DNA from: Desulfuromonadaceae bacterium
GTDB lineage: Bacteria > Desulfobacterota > Desulfuromonadia > Desulfuromonadales > Geopsychrobacteraceae
Reading direction: 5' to 3'
Length of the DNA stretch: 17,436 nt
Assembly: GCA_016744555.1 (NCBI GenBank)
Contig: JADGED010000006.1
Coordinates: 1-17,436, forward strand
A program made the position numbers and the translations under genes. This document shows positions 7,163 to 14,736 of this stretch, in pieces. Within the stretch, counting starts at the first letter, position 1; the number at the start of each line of letters is the position of its first letter. The notes under the pieces were generated by a model. It was not told the origin of the DNA. It worked only from the letters and a program-made list of their open reading frames with translations, and did no database searches.

Positions 7163-8326
7163 ATGAAACATAGCGAAAAGAAAGCTGCAGAATTTCAGAA
7201 ATCAGACGTGTTTATTTTGTCAGCCGCCCACCTTGCCCACGACACTTTTTCGGCATTTTTAGCGCCGTTGTTGCCGTTATTGATCGAAAAGCTCGGCATG
7301 TCTCTATCCATGACCGCATTTCTCGATATTATTAGACGGATTCCAGCGCTTTTTAATCCTTTTTTGGGTTTGTTGGCCGAAAAAACCGGGATTAAGTATT
7401 TTGTTATTCTTACCCCAGCTATAACCGCAATCAGTATGGGTTTGATCGGGCTGGCAAATTCGTTTGCAATGTTATTTATTCTGCTGTTCGTCTCCGGTAT
7501 TTCCGCTGCCCTTTTTCATGTGCCATCACCGGTATTAGTTAAAGAAGCCTCCGGAAATAGGGTTGGTACTGGGATGAGTTTCTTTATGGTCGGGGGAGAA
7601 CTCGCCCGAACCGTTGGCCCACTATTGGTTATCTCAGCGGTTTCGTATTGGAGCTTAGAGGAGATTTATCGCCTCATCCCATTAGGGATTATCGCTTCAC
7701 TGGTTTTGTATGTAAAACTTAAAAATATTGATGGGGATAGAAAATTTAGTAAGAAGAAGGAGATTGGAGATACCCGCAAAATATTGCGCAAGTACTGGCC
7801 TTACTTTACTGTAATTGCAGCATTTATAAGTTTTCAAGCTGCAATGAAAAGTGCCCTTACTTTATATCTTCCGGTTTACTTAACCGGACAAGGGGAATCG
7901 TTGTGGTATGCAGGTATTTCATTATCGGTGCTGCAGTTTTTTGGTGTGATCGGAACATTTTGTGCCGGTAGTATTTCAGATAAAATTGGTCGTAAAAGTA
8001 CACTGGTTTTTTCCAGTATCGGTGCAGTTATAACTATGGCCTTATTTGTCTTTACCCATAATATAGTTTTGCTTGGTGTTCTAGGTTTGTTCTTATTTGC
8101 TTCAGGGCCAGTATTGATGGCGAGTATTCAAGATACCGATTCGAATATGCCAACCTTTATGAACAGCATGTATATGTTTATAAATTTTGGCGTAGGTTCA
8201 GTAATAGTTTTTGTACTGGGTTATGTTGGTGATTGGATTGGTTTGGAGCAAACGTATAAATACTGTGTTGTGTTTGCCATGGGGACAATTCCGGCGGCGT
8301 TGTTGTTGAATCGATTTAGTCGATAG
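7163..8326 (+). CDS. Fsr-like major facilitator superfamily transporter
   Basis: This is an inner-membrane secondary transporter of 387 residues with about 12 hydrophobic segments in two halves, split by a basic cytoplasmic loop at about 185-211. The N-terminal AAHLAHDTFSAFLAPLLPLL (21-40) and the FHVPSPVLVKEASG region (118-131) resemble the fosmidomycin-resistance (Fsr) group. GSISDKIGRKST at 269-280 is the second-half copy of the MFS loop motif. The substrate cannot be read from sequence, so a drug-efflux role is only a family-level suggestion. The ATG at 7163 lacks a good Shine-Dalgarno, as does the helicase gene before it. It could share the helicase transcript (159-base gap) or use the promoter-like element at 7096-7126. 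Confidence 0.85.
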   Translation: MKHSEKKAAEFQKSDVFILSAAHLAHDTFSAFLAPLLPLLIEKLGMSLSMTAFLDIIRRIPALFNPFLGLLAEKTGIKYFVILTPAITAISMGLIGLANSFAMLFILLFVSGISAALFHVPSPVLVKEASGNRVGTGMSFFMVGGELARTVGPLLVISAVSYWSLEEIYRLIPLGIIASLVLYVKLKNIDGDRKFSKKKEIGDTRKILRKYWPYFTVIAAFISFQAAMKSALTLYLPVYLTGQGESLWYAGISLSVLQFFGVIGTFCAGSISDKIGRKSTLVFSSIGAVITMALFVFTHNIVLLGVLGLFLFASGPVLMASIQDTDSNMPTFMNSMYMFINFGVGSVIVFVLGYVGDWIGLEQTYKYCVVFAMGTIPAALLLNRFSR

Positions 8327-8834
8327 TTTCGTGAGTGATGATTAGTTTTCGACTAGTAGCTTTACAACCAAGATAGCGGGGTTGCCCCCCCGCCGTCGCC
8401 ATACTCTTTTGTACACCACAAAAGAGTATGCAGAAAAAGGTGCCCGACCTCCTTGCCTGCCTTTGGCAGGTTCCTTCCATGAAACAACTGCTTTTGATTT
8501 TGCATTTGCCCATGATTTGTTCGCCATTAGAGACGGTACGGATCGTTAGGCGACGAACGAACTCTATCAATTCTATTGGCTTTAACTTTACGACACCTGT
8601 TAGCAAACTAGGAGAGCTTCAACGCAGTGGAGGAGTGTTTTCTAATAGTGAACATTGAGAAGTGGTAGAGACTGATGCGACAGAAATAAAAAGAGTTTCT
8701 TTTGCTTCGTTTTCTTTGCGATTCAAAGAAAATGACGGCGGCAGTCGGCCCGCTAACCGAAGGTTTTGGTTGTTATTTTTTTTAAAACACAACAAGTGCG
8801 GGAGCGAATACCTGCACTTGTTGTTCAATGCTTA
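8327..8834. other. 508-base gap without a supported gene, rich in small palindromes
   Basis: Several open frames cross this stretch, but none has a credible start, ribosome-binding site or recognisable protein. Direct reading shows a series of hairpin-forming sequences. GCGGGG/CCCCGC occupies 8376-8393. A perfect 13-bp hairpin, CATACTCTTTTGT (8400-8412) with ACAAAAGAGTATG (8418-8430), has a 5-base loop. CCTGCC/GGCAGG occupies 8456-8470, and TTTTCTTTG/CAAAGAAAA occupies 8710-8732. The terminator-like hairpin at 8789-8824 lies at the right end. Parts (about 8375-8475 and 8733-8765) look more GC-rich than the flanks. This suggests a decayed or non-autonomous intergenic repeat element, but no second copy lies in the window to prove it. 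Confidence 0.5.
8789..8824 (-). terminator. Intrinsic terminator of the OmpA-type lipoprotein gene
   Basis: The arms ACAACAAGTGC (8789-8799) and GCACTTGTTGT (8814-8824) form an 11-bp perfect stem, extendable by two GC pairs past one mismatch. On the minus strand the stem is followed by GTTTTA. The hairpin starts about 10 bases beyond the lipoprotein stop at 8835. It also stands between convergent genes. The T-run is short, so efficiency may be moderate. Confidence 0.55.
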
Positions 8835-9701
8835 TCATTTAAGCGGTACCAGCAAAATCTGTATCCGCCGATTTTCAGCTTTGCCTTCAATTGTATCGTT
8901 ACTAGCAATAGGGCGGTATTCACTATATCCAGCCGCTATCATTCTCTCCCCGGGTAGACCTACTTGTTGCTGCAAAAAATGGACAACGCTGGTTGCACGG
9001 GCAGTAGAAAGCTCCCAGTTAGAAGGATATGTCTCTTTTAGGCTGGCACTAATTTGCACATTGTCTGTATGTCCCGCAATCTGTAAAGCCTTGTCGGGAA
9101 ATTTACCTAACACATCACCGAGGCTTTTGAGGACTTTTTTGCCCTCTTTTTTTATAGCAGTTTCTCCCGAATCAAATAATATTTGATTAAGTAGATTGAC
9201 CGATAACTGGCCTTCCAAGTTTGAAATTGTTAGCTCACCACGTTTAATTTCACTTTCAAGAGCTCCAACTAGTTGGTCATAGGTATTTTTTATCTTAGCC
9301 AATCGCGCTTCTTTGGCAATTTTCTCTTTTTCCAAAGAATAATTAAGTTCTTCAACTGTGGTTAATAACTGTTCGTTGGTTTGTTGAAGGTCAGATAATT
9401 GTTGTTGGTGTTTAGAGAGATTCCCCTCTTGGCGCTCTTGATTTGCATTAGCAGCAAGAAGGTCACGTTGCAGCTTTGAATTTTGTTGCAGCGAGGCAAC
9501 GAGACGCCCATTGAGCTTAGATAGGTTTTCTTGAAGCTCAATTTTGTCCTTATTAAGGTCAGCTTTAGATTCTTTTAAGTTGTCGATATCTTGTGAGAGT
9601 AGGTCTATTTCATTAAGCTTCTGTTGGTGGGTATTTTTACTTACGCAACCGCTTAATAAGGCGGCAATTGTTACGATTAGAATGATAATTGCACGGCGCA
9701 T
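8835..9701 (-). CDS. OmpA/MotB-domain lipoprotein with long coiled coil
   Basis: This is an outer-membrane-anchored, peptidoglycan-binding lipoprotein of 288 residues. A lipoprotein signal peptide with lipobox LLSGC puts the acylated Cys at position 19. Residues 25-165 are rich in Leu, Gln, Glu and Lys with heptad-like spacing, indicating a long coiled coil. The C-terminal OmpA-like domain (about 168-288) has the LFDSGE strand, GHTDN with Asp213, and LSTARATSVV with Arg235. These two residues correspond to the diaminopimelate-binding Asp and Arg of OmpA. NRRIQI at 277-282 closes the domain. AAAGGAG at 9708-9714 sits 6 bases before the ATG at 9701. It resembles stand-alone envelope-tethering or motility-like OmpA proteins of deltaproteobacteria. 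No flagellar or Tol-Pal genes flank it, so its exact role is open. Confidence 0.88.
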   Translation of the reverse strand: MRRAIIILIVTIAALLSGCVSKNTHQQKLNEIDLLSQDIDNLKESKADLNKDKIELQENLSKLNGRLVASLQQNSKLQRDLLAANANQERQEGNLSKHQQQLSDLQQTNEQLLTTVEELNYSLEKEKIAKEARLAKIKNTYDQLVGALESEIKRGELTISNLEGQLSVNLLNQILFDSGETAIKKEGKKVLKSLGDVLGKFPDKALQIAGHTDNVQISASLKETYPSNWELSTARATSVVHFLQQQVGLPGERMIAAGYSEYRPIASNDTIEGKAENRRIQILLVPLK

Positions 9702-9798
9702 GGGTTTCTCCTTTATGTTGCAGCAATTTGAAATAATATTTTTACCACAAGTAATGGAAATGTAAAGGAGATTTGCTGTGTTTCATGAGGATTTTCGG

Positions 9799-9828
9799 TT
9801 GCGACAGCACTGGGCGTTATGCTATAGC
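9799..9828 (+). promoter_or_regulatory. Possible promoter of the nadC-to-mog cluster
   Basis: TTGCGA (9799-9804) and TATAGC (9823-9828) are separated by 18 bases, about 70 bases upstream of the nadC ATG. Both hexamers match the sigma70 consensus at four positions. The leader after it contains short inverted repeats (AACAGT/ACTGTT and AATAGCA/TGCTATT) that I cannot assign to a known regulator. Confidence 0.4.
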
Positions 9829-9898
9829 TACAGAACAGTTTTCTTTAATAATAGCACTGTTATTTGCTATTTTAATTGCCTTTGTGGAGCTTTGAATA

Positions 9899-10726
9899 AT
9901 GCAGTTTGAAATTGAGCGTATTATCCGTACCGCCCTGGTAGAAGATATTGGTCTAGGTGATGTTACTACTGAGGTGACGGTTGCCAGTGAGACTGTTGCC
10001 CGTGCGCAATTAGTTGCCAAGGAAGATTTTACTTTAGCGGGGATTGATGTTGCAGCTGCGGTATTTCAGCAGCTTGATCCAACGGCTAGCTTTGAAAAAA
10101 TTATGACCGATGGTGAGACTGTTCGTAAAGGTGAGGTTCTTGCTTGGATCAAAGGTAAGGCTTCAGTTTTATTACAAGGCGAACGTGTGGCTTTGAATTT
10201 ACTGCAACGGATGAGTGCTATTGCAAGTCTCACGGCAAAATATGTTGCCGAAGTTGAAGGTACCGATACAATAATTGTTGATACACGCAAAACGGTTCCT
10301 GGGTTGCGTGCCTTAGATAAATATTCGGTACGCATGGGTGGTGGTCGCAACCATCGTATTGGATTGTTTGATGGGGTTTTGATTAAGGAGAATCATGTTG
10401 CTGCAGCGGGCGGCATTACAGCTGCAATTAAACGTGCCAAGCAACAGCTTCCGCATACTCTTAAAATTGAAATAGAGACTCGTGATCTTAGCGAAGTTGA
10501 AGAGGCTTTGGCTGCCGGAGCAGATATTATAATGTTAGATAATATGAGCTTAGACGAAATGCGCCAAGGGGTAGATTTGATTGCTGGACGCGCTTTAGTT
10601 GAAGCTTCCGGTGGGGTTAATTTAGAACGTGTACGTGATATCGCTGAAACTGGTGTTAATATTATATCTGTCGGTGCTTTAACTCACTCAGTCGTGGCAT
10701 CTGATATTTCTATGTTATTCAATTAA
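9899..10726 (+). CDS. nadC: Nicotinate-nucleotide pyrophosphorylase (quinolinate phosphoribosyltransferase)
   Basis: This enzyme converts quinolinate and PRPP to nicotinate mononucleotide, CO2 and pyrophosphate in de novo NAD synthesis. It has 275 residues, normal for NadC. Conserved regions run in order: EDIGLGDVTTE at 15-25, GERVALNLLQRMSAIAS at 94-110, DTRKTVPGLRALDKYSV at 128-144, GGGRNHRIGLFD at 147-158, IKENH at 162-166, LDN at 213-215, EASGG at 235-239 and SVGALTHS at 257-264. These include the active-site Arg, Lys and His residues expected of the type II phosphoribosyltransferase fold. GGAG at 9886-9889 lies 9 bases before the ATG. It appears to be the first gene of the colinear cluster, and birA begins 12 bases after its stop. 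No nadA or nadB is in the window. Confidence 0.95.
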   Translation: MQFEIERIIRTALVEDIGLGDVTTEVTVASETVARAQLVAKEDFTLAGIDVAAAVFQQLDPTASFEKIMTDGETVRKGEVLAWIKGKASVLLQGERVALNLLQRMSAIASLTAKYVAEVEGTDTIIVDTRKTVPGLRALDKYSVRMGGGRNHRIGLFDGVLIKENHVAAAGGITAAIKRAKQQLPHTLKIEIETRDLSEVEEALAAGADIIMLDNMSLDEMRQGVDLIAGRALVEASGGVNLERVRDIAETGVNIISVGALTHSVVASDISMLFN

Positions 10727-10738
10727 TTGGAACTGCCT

Positions 10739-11713
10739 TTGTCAACACGCAATAAAATCCTTGAGCTATTTCGTGACCATACCGATAAATATTTGTCTGG
10801 GCAGGAAATTAGCCGTTTGTTGAATATCTCTCGTGCCGCTGTGTGGAAGCAAGTTAAAACATTGCGCAATATGGGTTTTGAAATAGAGGCAAAATCGTCG
10901 CAGGGATATCGCCTCTTGGGAGCGTCAGACCGATTGCTAGCTGCTGAAATAAAGCATGATCTTGCTACTAGTGTGATTGGTAATTCCGTTGTTACCCATG
11001 CTGAGGTCGATTCTACAAACGCTTTAGCTAAGCAAGTGGCCGAAGCAGGTGCCGACGAAGGTGCTGTTATTGTTGCCGACCGGCAAACAGCAGGTCGAGG
11101 ACGGTTAGGGCGTTGCTGGGAATCTCCACCCGGAGTTAATGTATATTGTTCTATAGTTTTGCGCCCTAAAATTCCAATTCAACAAGCCCCTCAATTAACC
11201 TTCCTTTCAGCCGTTGCAGTTGCAGAAACTCTCAACGAAATTTGTAATTTAGGTGCTGAAGTGAAGTGGCCAAATGACATTCTTGTCGATGGGGCTAAGA
11301 TATGTGGACTGCTTAACGAAATGAATGCTGAAACTGAGCAAATACATTTTGTTGTGCTTGGTATCGGAATAAATTTGAATATGCTGGCTGAGCAATTTCC
11401 AAGCGAACTAAACTATAGAGCGACATCAGCATTTTTAGAAACTGGTATAGTCGTAGATAGATTGCTTTTTTTGCGCACACTACTGAAAAAAATTGATGCA
11501 TATTATGGCGAACTTTTAGAAGTGGGCTTTTCTCCTATTCGTAATCGCTGGGAAGCTTTGTGTAATATTATGAATCGCAACATTGAAGTTGATGGTGGAA
11601 AATCCGTAACTTGCGGAACAGTTGTTGGCCTAGATACTGACGGGGCGCTGCGAGTGCAGTTAAACGATGGTTCTGTTCAGCGAATACTCGCTGGCGATGT
11701 GCGGTTACTATAG
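10739..11713 (+). CDS. birA: Bifunctional biotin-protein ligase / biotin operon repressor
   Basis: This protein forms biotinyl-AMP and attaches biotin to carboxylase carrier proteins; with its DNA-binding domain it probably also represses biotin genes. An N-terminal winged helix-turn-helix (about 1-62, including LSGQEISRLLNISRAAVWKQ) precedes the ligase domain. The ligase domain has EVDSTN, the biotin loop GRGRLGR at 119-125, KWPNDI at 176-181 and KICGLL with Lys187. A C-terminal SH3-like domain occupies roughly the last 50 residues. The start is TTG at 10739 (324 residues), because GGAA at 10729-10732 lies 6 bases before it. The alternative TTG at 10727 directly abuts the nadC stop and has no ribosome-binding site. 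The HTH makes this a class II, regulatory-type BirA. Close packing after nadC suggests coupling. Confidence 0.93.
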   Translation: MSTRNKILELFRDHTDKYLSGQEISRLLNISRAAVWKQVKTLRNMGFEIEAKSSQGYRLLGASDRLLAAEIKHDLATSVIGNSVVTHAEVDSTNALAKQVAEAGADEGAVIVADRQTAGRGRLGRCWESPPGVNVYCSIVLRPKIPIQQAPQLTFLSAVAVAETLNEICNLGAEVKWPNDILVDGAKICGLLNEMNAETEQIHFVVLGIGINLNMLAEQFPSELNYRATSAFLETGIVVDRLLFLRTLLKKIDAYYGELLEVGFSPIRNRWEALCNIMNRNIEVDGGKSVTCGTVVGLDTDGALRVQLNDGSVQRILAGDVRLL

Positions 11714-11743
11714 GTTTTATTTAGGTAGGAGTTGGTTGATATT

Positions 11744-12514
11744 ATGTTGTTGGTTATTGATGTAGGTAATAGCAATACGGTATTGGGAATTTACGCTGGA
11801 CAGGAACTTATCACTGACTGGCGAGTAGGTACCGACAAATATCGTACTGTCGATGAATATGCCATGTTGATAAATGAGCTATTTCGTTTAAAGGGATTAG
11901 CATTTAGCGATCTCGATGCGGTAATTGTATCGAGTGTAGTGCCATCAATGTTGGATACAATTTCTGGGCTATGTAATGGTTATTTCAAGCTGACACCTTA
12001 TGTAGTTGGCCCAGGTATGAAGACTGGTATGCCAATTAAGTACGAAAATCCTCGTGAAGTTGGAGCTGATCGTATAGTAAATGCTGTAGCCGCATATGAA
12101 AAGCTTAGATGCAGTCTAATAGCTGTTGATTTTGGTACCGCAACAACTTTTGATGTTATTTCGGCTGATGGTAGCTATCAGGGTGGAGCAATAGCCCCTG
12201 GGGTAGGTATTTCTGCCGATGCATTGTTTGAGCGGGCAAGTAAATTGCCTCGGGTAGAATTTACTAGTCCAGATCAAGTAATTGCCAAGAATACTGTAAG
12301 TAGTATGCAGGCTGGAATTTTTTTTGGTTATGTAGGTTTGGTCGAAGGTATTGTCGGGCGGATGAAAAAAGAGTTGCCGGCAACTACAAAAGTAATTGCA
12401 ACCGGTGGGCTAGCAGCACCAATTGCTGCAGCAACCGCTAGTATTGATCAAGTAGAACCATTTCTAACTTTAGAGGGATTAAGGATACTGTACGAAAGAA
12501 ATTGTAATTTATAG
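11744..12514 (+). CDS. coaX: Type III pantothenate kinase
   Basis: This enzyme phosphorylates pantothenate, the first step of coenzyme A synthesis. Type III kinases are acetate/sugar-kinase-fold enzymes that need a monovalent cation and are not inhibited by CoA. The protein has 256 residues, as usual. The phosphate-binding DVGNSN is at 6-11 with Asp6, GADRIVNA at 107-114 contains the catalytic Asp109, DFGTATT is at 129-135 and GGAIAPG at 147-153. I choose ATG 11744 because MLLVIDVGNSN is the usual family N-terminus. An in-frame TTG at 11732 sits only one base from the AGGAG at 11726-11730 and so is unlikely. The chosen ATG is 13 bases from that site, which is long and may weaken translation. 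It lies 30 bases after birA. Confidence 0.94.
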   Translation: MLLVIDVGNSNTVLGIYAGQELITDWRVGTDKYRTVDEYAMLINELFRLKGLAFSDLDAVIVSSVVPSMLDTISGLCNGYFKLTPYVVGPGMKTGMPIKYENPREVGADRIVNAVAAYEKLRCSLIAVDFGTATTFDVISADGSYQGGAIAPGVGISADALFERASKLPRVEFTSPDQVIAKNTVSSMQAGIFFGYVGLVEGIVGRMKKELPATTKVIATGGLAAPIAAATASIDQVEPFLTLEGLRILYERNCNL

Positions 12515-12578
12515 ACAATTTGTCTGGCTGTTGCTGCGGAACATTGGTGGCTGACTTTTTCTGAAAAAGGAGCGATTC

Positions 12579-14654
12579 ATGGGTAAGTACGACACAACAA
12601 AATTGCGAAATCTTGGAATTGTGGCTCATAACAGCGCCGGTAAAACGTCGCTGGTTGAAGCAATTCTGTTTAACACCGGTATGACCGATAAGTTGGGCAA
12701 GGTTGATAACGGAACATCGGCGATGGATTTTGAGGAGGAGGAAATCAAGCGCCAAGCTACCCTTAACTCTAGTCTTAATCACTGTCTTTGGAATGATCAT
12801 AGCCTCCATATCGTAGATACTCCTGGAGTGAGCAATTTTTTACACGATACCCGTCGTTGTTTGCGCATTCTTGGTGGTGCCGTAGTTATCGTTTCGGCAA
12901 TATCTGGAACCAAATCACAAACAGCTCAAATTTGGAAATGGTGCGACAATTTTGAAGTTCCCCGTATCGCTTTTGTTAATAAAATGGATAAGGATCGGGC
13001 CAACTTTCTAAAAGCGGTCGATGATATGGAGAAGTCTCTAGGTGCGCGCGCCGTGGTTGTAACCATGCCAATTGGTGCCGAGACTGAGTTCAAGGGTACT
13101 ATTGACCTGATAAAGATGGAAGCCAGGATTTATAAGTTTGATGAAAAAGGGACCTACGATGTAGTCGCTATTCCGGCCGAATACCAAAGCGAAGCTGAGC
13201 GTTTACGCGAGCAACTTCTCGAAGCTATTGCTGAGGCCGACGATGATTTGATGGAGAAATATCTTGATGGCGAAGAACTAACAGAAACTGAAATTATGAC
13301 CGGTTTACGCGAAGGCGTATTAACTGGTGTTTTTACCGCTGTTTTCTGTGGTAGCGCTACGGCAAATATCGGTGTAAGGCAACTTCTTGATTACATCGTT
13401 GCTTGTATGCCTTCTCCAATAGATAAAGGGATGCAGGTCGGAATTAAACCTTTTTCTGAAGATATTATTGAACGTCAGCCAAGTGAAGAAGATCCTTTTT
13501 CTGCCATGGTTTTTAAGACTATTAATGACCCGTATGCCGGGAAGTTAACTTTGATGCGTATCTATTCAGGGACTTTGACTGGCGATACTGTTGTTTTTAA
13601 TCCGAATAAAGACGAAAAAGAGCGAATTAGCAATATTTTCCAACTTGAGGGTAAAAAACAAAGTCCCATAAAATTAGCTGCTGCTGGAGATATCATTGCT
13701 GTTCCAAAGTTAAAAGTTACTGCTACTGGTGACACCCTGTGTGATTTGAAGAATCAGGTTATGTATGAGCCTCTTGTCCCCCTTAAGCCTATTATTTCAT
13801 TTGCTTTAGAGGGTAAGGGCAAGGGTGATGAAGATAAAATTTACACCGGTTTGCAACGTTTAATGGAAGAAGACCCAACTTTGCGCATTACCCGCGATGA
13901 CGAGACCAAAGAGATGGTGTTGTCCGGAATGGGGCAAGTCCATTTAGAAGTAGCGGTTGAACGTTTGCATCGAAAATATGGTGCTGAAATTGTTTTGCGT
14001 GAACCTAAAGTGCCTTACCGGGAGACTATTAAGGCTGCGACAAAGGTTCAAGGGAAATATAAGAAGCAGTCTGGTGGTAAGGGGCAATTTGGTGATGTCT
14101 GGATTGAAGTAAAACCCCTTCCGCGTGGAAGTGGATACGAATTTGTTGATAAAATAGTTGGTGGTGTCGTGCCAAGAAACTACATACCTGCTGTTGACAA
14201 GGGTATTGTTGAAGCTATGAAGGCTGGGCCGTTAACAAAAAACCAAGTAGTTGACGTTCAAATAACCCTTTATGATGGTTCCCACCACTCAGTAGACTCT
14301 TCCGAAATGGCTTTTAAAGTTGCGGGGTCTATGGCGTTTAAAAAAGCCATGGAAGCTTGTAAACCGGTATTACTGGAGCCAATTATGTCGATAGAGATTA
14401 CTGTTCCCGATGATTGCATGGGTGATGTTATTGGTGATCTAAACTCGCGTAGAGGAAAAGTTGTGGGAGTCGAGCCACAGGCCAGTAGCCAAGTTATTAT
14501 GGCCGAAGTTCCAATGTCTGAGGTGTTGCGTTACGCCCCAGAATTGCGCTCAATGACTTCTGACCGAGGGATGTTTTCAATGGAATTTAGTAAGTACGAA
14601 GAAGTTCCAACCCATCAGACAGCTAAAATACTAGAAGAAATGAATAAGGAATAA
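12579..14654 (+). CDS. Elongation factor G paralog (EF-G2/EF-G-like GTPase)
   Basis: This is a five-domain translation-factor GTPase of 691 residues. The G domain has P-loop AHNSAGKTS (16-24), a switch I remnant RQATL (58-62), DTPG (80-83), NKMD (134-137) and GSAT (258-261). Domains II (about 307-395), III (402-476, with SGMGQVHLEV), IV (478-600) and V (603-680, with GDVIGDLNSRRG) are complete. Three G-domain motifs depart from translocating EF-G: Ser19 replaces the P-loop Asp, RQATL replaces RGITI, and Val84 replaces the catalytic His of DTPGH. In contrast, the domain IV tip GSHHSVDSSE (567-576) keeps its His. It thus fits an EF-G-like paralog group, not housekeeping FusA. Its role could be stress translation, ribosome recycling or regulation. 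A strong AAGGAG precedes the ATG by 6 bases. Confidence 0.9.
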   Translation: MGKYDTTKLRNLGIVAHNSAGKTSLVEAILFNTGMTDKLGKVDNGTSAMDFEEEEIKRQATLNSSLNHCLWNDHSLHIVDTPGVSNFLHDTRRCLRILGGAVVIVSAISGTKSQTAQIWKWCDNFEVPRIAFVNKMDKDRANFLKAVDDMEKSLGARAVVVTMPIGAETEFKGTIDLIKMEARIYKFDEKGTYDVVAIPAEYQSEAERLREQLLEAIAEADDDLMEKYLDGEELTETEIMTGLREGVLTGVFTAVFCGSATANIGVRQLLDYIVACMPSPIDKGMQVGIKPFSEDIIERQPSEEDPFSAMVFKTINDPYAGKLTLMRIYSGTLTGDTVVFNPNKDEKERISNIFQLEGKKQSPIKLAAAGDIIAVPKLKVTATGDTLCDLKNQVMYEPLVPLKPIISFALEGKGKGDEDKIYTGLQRLMEEDPTLRITRDDETKEMVLSGMGQVHLEVAVERLHRKYGAEIVLREPKVPYRETIKAATKVQGKYKKQSGGKGQFGDVWIEVKPLPRGSGYEFVDKIVGGVVPRNYIPAVDKGIVEAMKAGPLTKNQVVDVQITLYDGSHHSVDSSEMAFKVAGSMAFKKAMEACKPVLLEPIMSIEITVPDDCMGDVIGDLNSRRGKVVGVEPQASSQVIMAEVPMSEVLRYAPELRSMTSDRGMFSMEFSKYEEVPTHQTAKILEEMNKE

Positions 14655-14660
14655 GTATAT

Positions 14661-14697
14661 CCATGGGATGTCGAGCACGACGTTTGGCATCCCATGG
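14661..14697 (+). other. Intercistronic RNA hairpin between EF-G paralog and SPOR genes
   Basis: The arms CCATGGGATG (14661-14670) and CATCCCATGG (14688-14697) are a perfect 10-bp pair. On the plus-strand RNA the stem continues inward by six more pairs, three of them G-U, to a 5-base loop. On the minus strand those G-U pairs would be A-C mismatches, so the fold favours the sense transcript. No T-run follows. A processing, stabilising or weakly attenuating hairpin inside the operon is more likely than a strong terminator. Confidence 0.55.
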
Positions 14698-14736
14698 CTA
14701 TAATAATATCAACTGATGTAGTGCGGGAGTTAGTAG

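Noticed and set aside
8316..8606. Minus-strand open frames of 96 and 61 codons in the gene-free gap
   Set aside because: They run through hairpin-forming sequence, overlap each other in different frames, lack good starts and resemble no protein family that I know. They are best explained as frames through a non-coding element.
8662..9186. A 174-codon plus-strand open frame covering the end of the gap and the antisense of the OmpA-type gene
   Set aside because: Most of it is antisense to a strongly supported lipoprotein gene. It has no ribosome-binding site, and the product has no recognisable domain and an odd composition.
9833..9875. Overlapping inverted repeats upstream of nadC as an NAD-regulator operator
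   Set aside because: The arms are only 6-7 bp, AT-rich and mutually exclusive, and they match no regulator site that I can name.
9778..9909. A 43-codon GTG-started frame with a good AAGGAG, overlapping the nadC start, as a possible leader peptide
   Set aside because: The best promoter candidate (9799-9828) would start transcription inside it. The peptide shows no codon bias or repeated residues typical of attenuator leaders.
10727..10738. Upstream TTG start for birA directly after the nadC stop
   Set aside because: There is no ribosome-binding site before it, whereas the TTG at 10739 has GGAA at 6 bases and gives a normal N-terminus.
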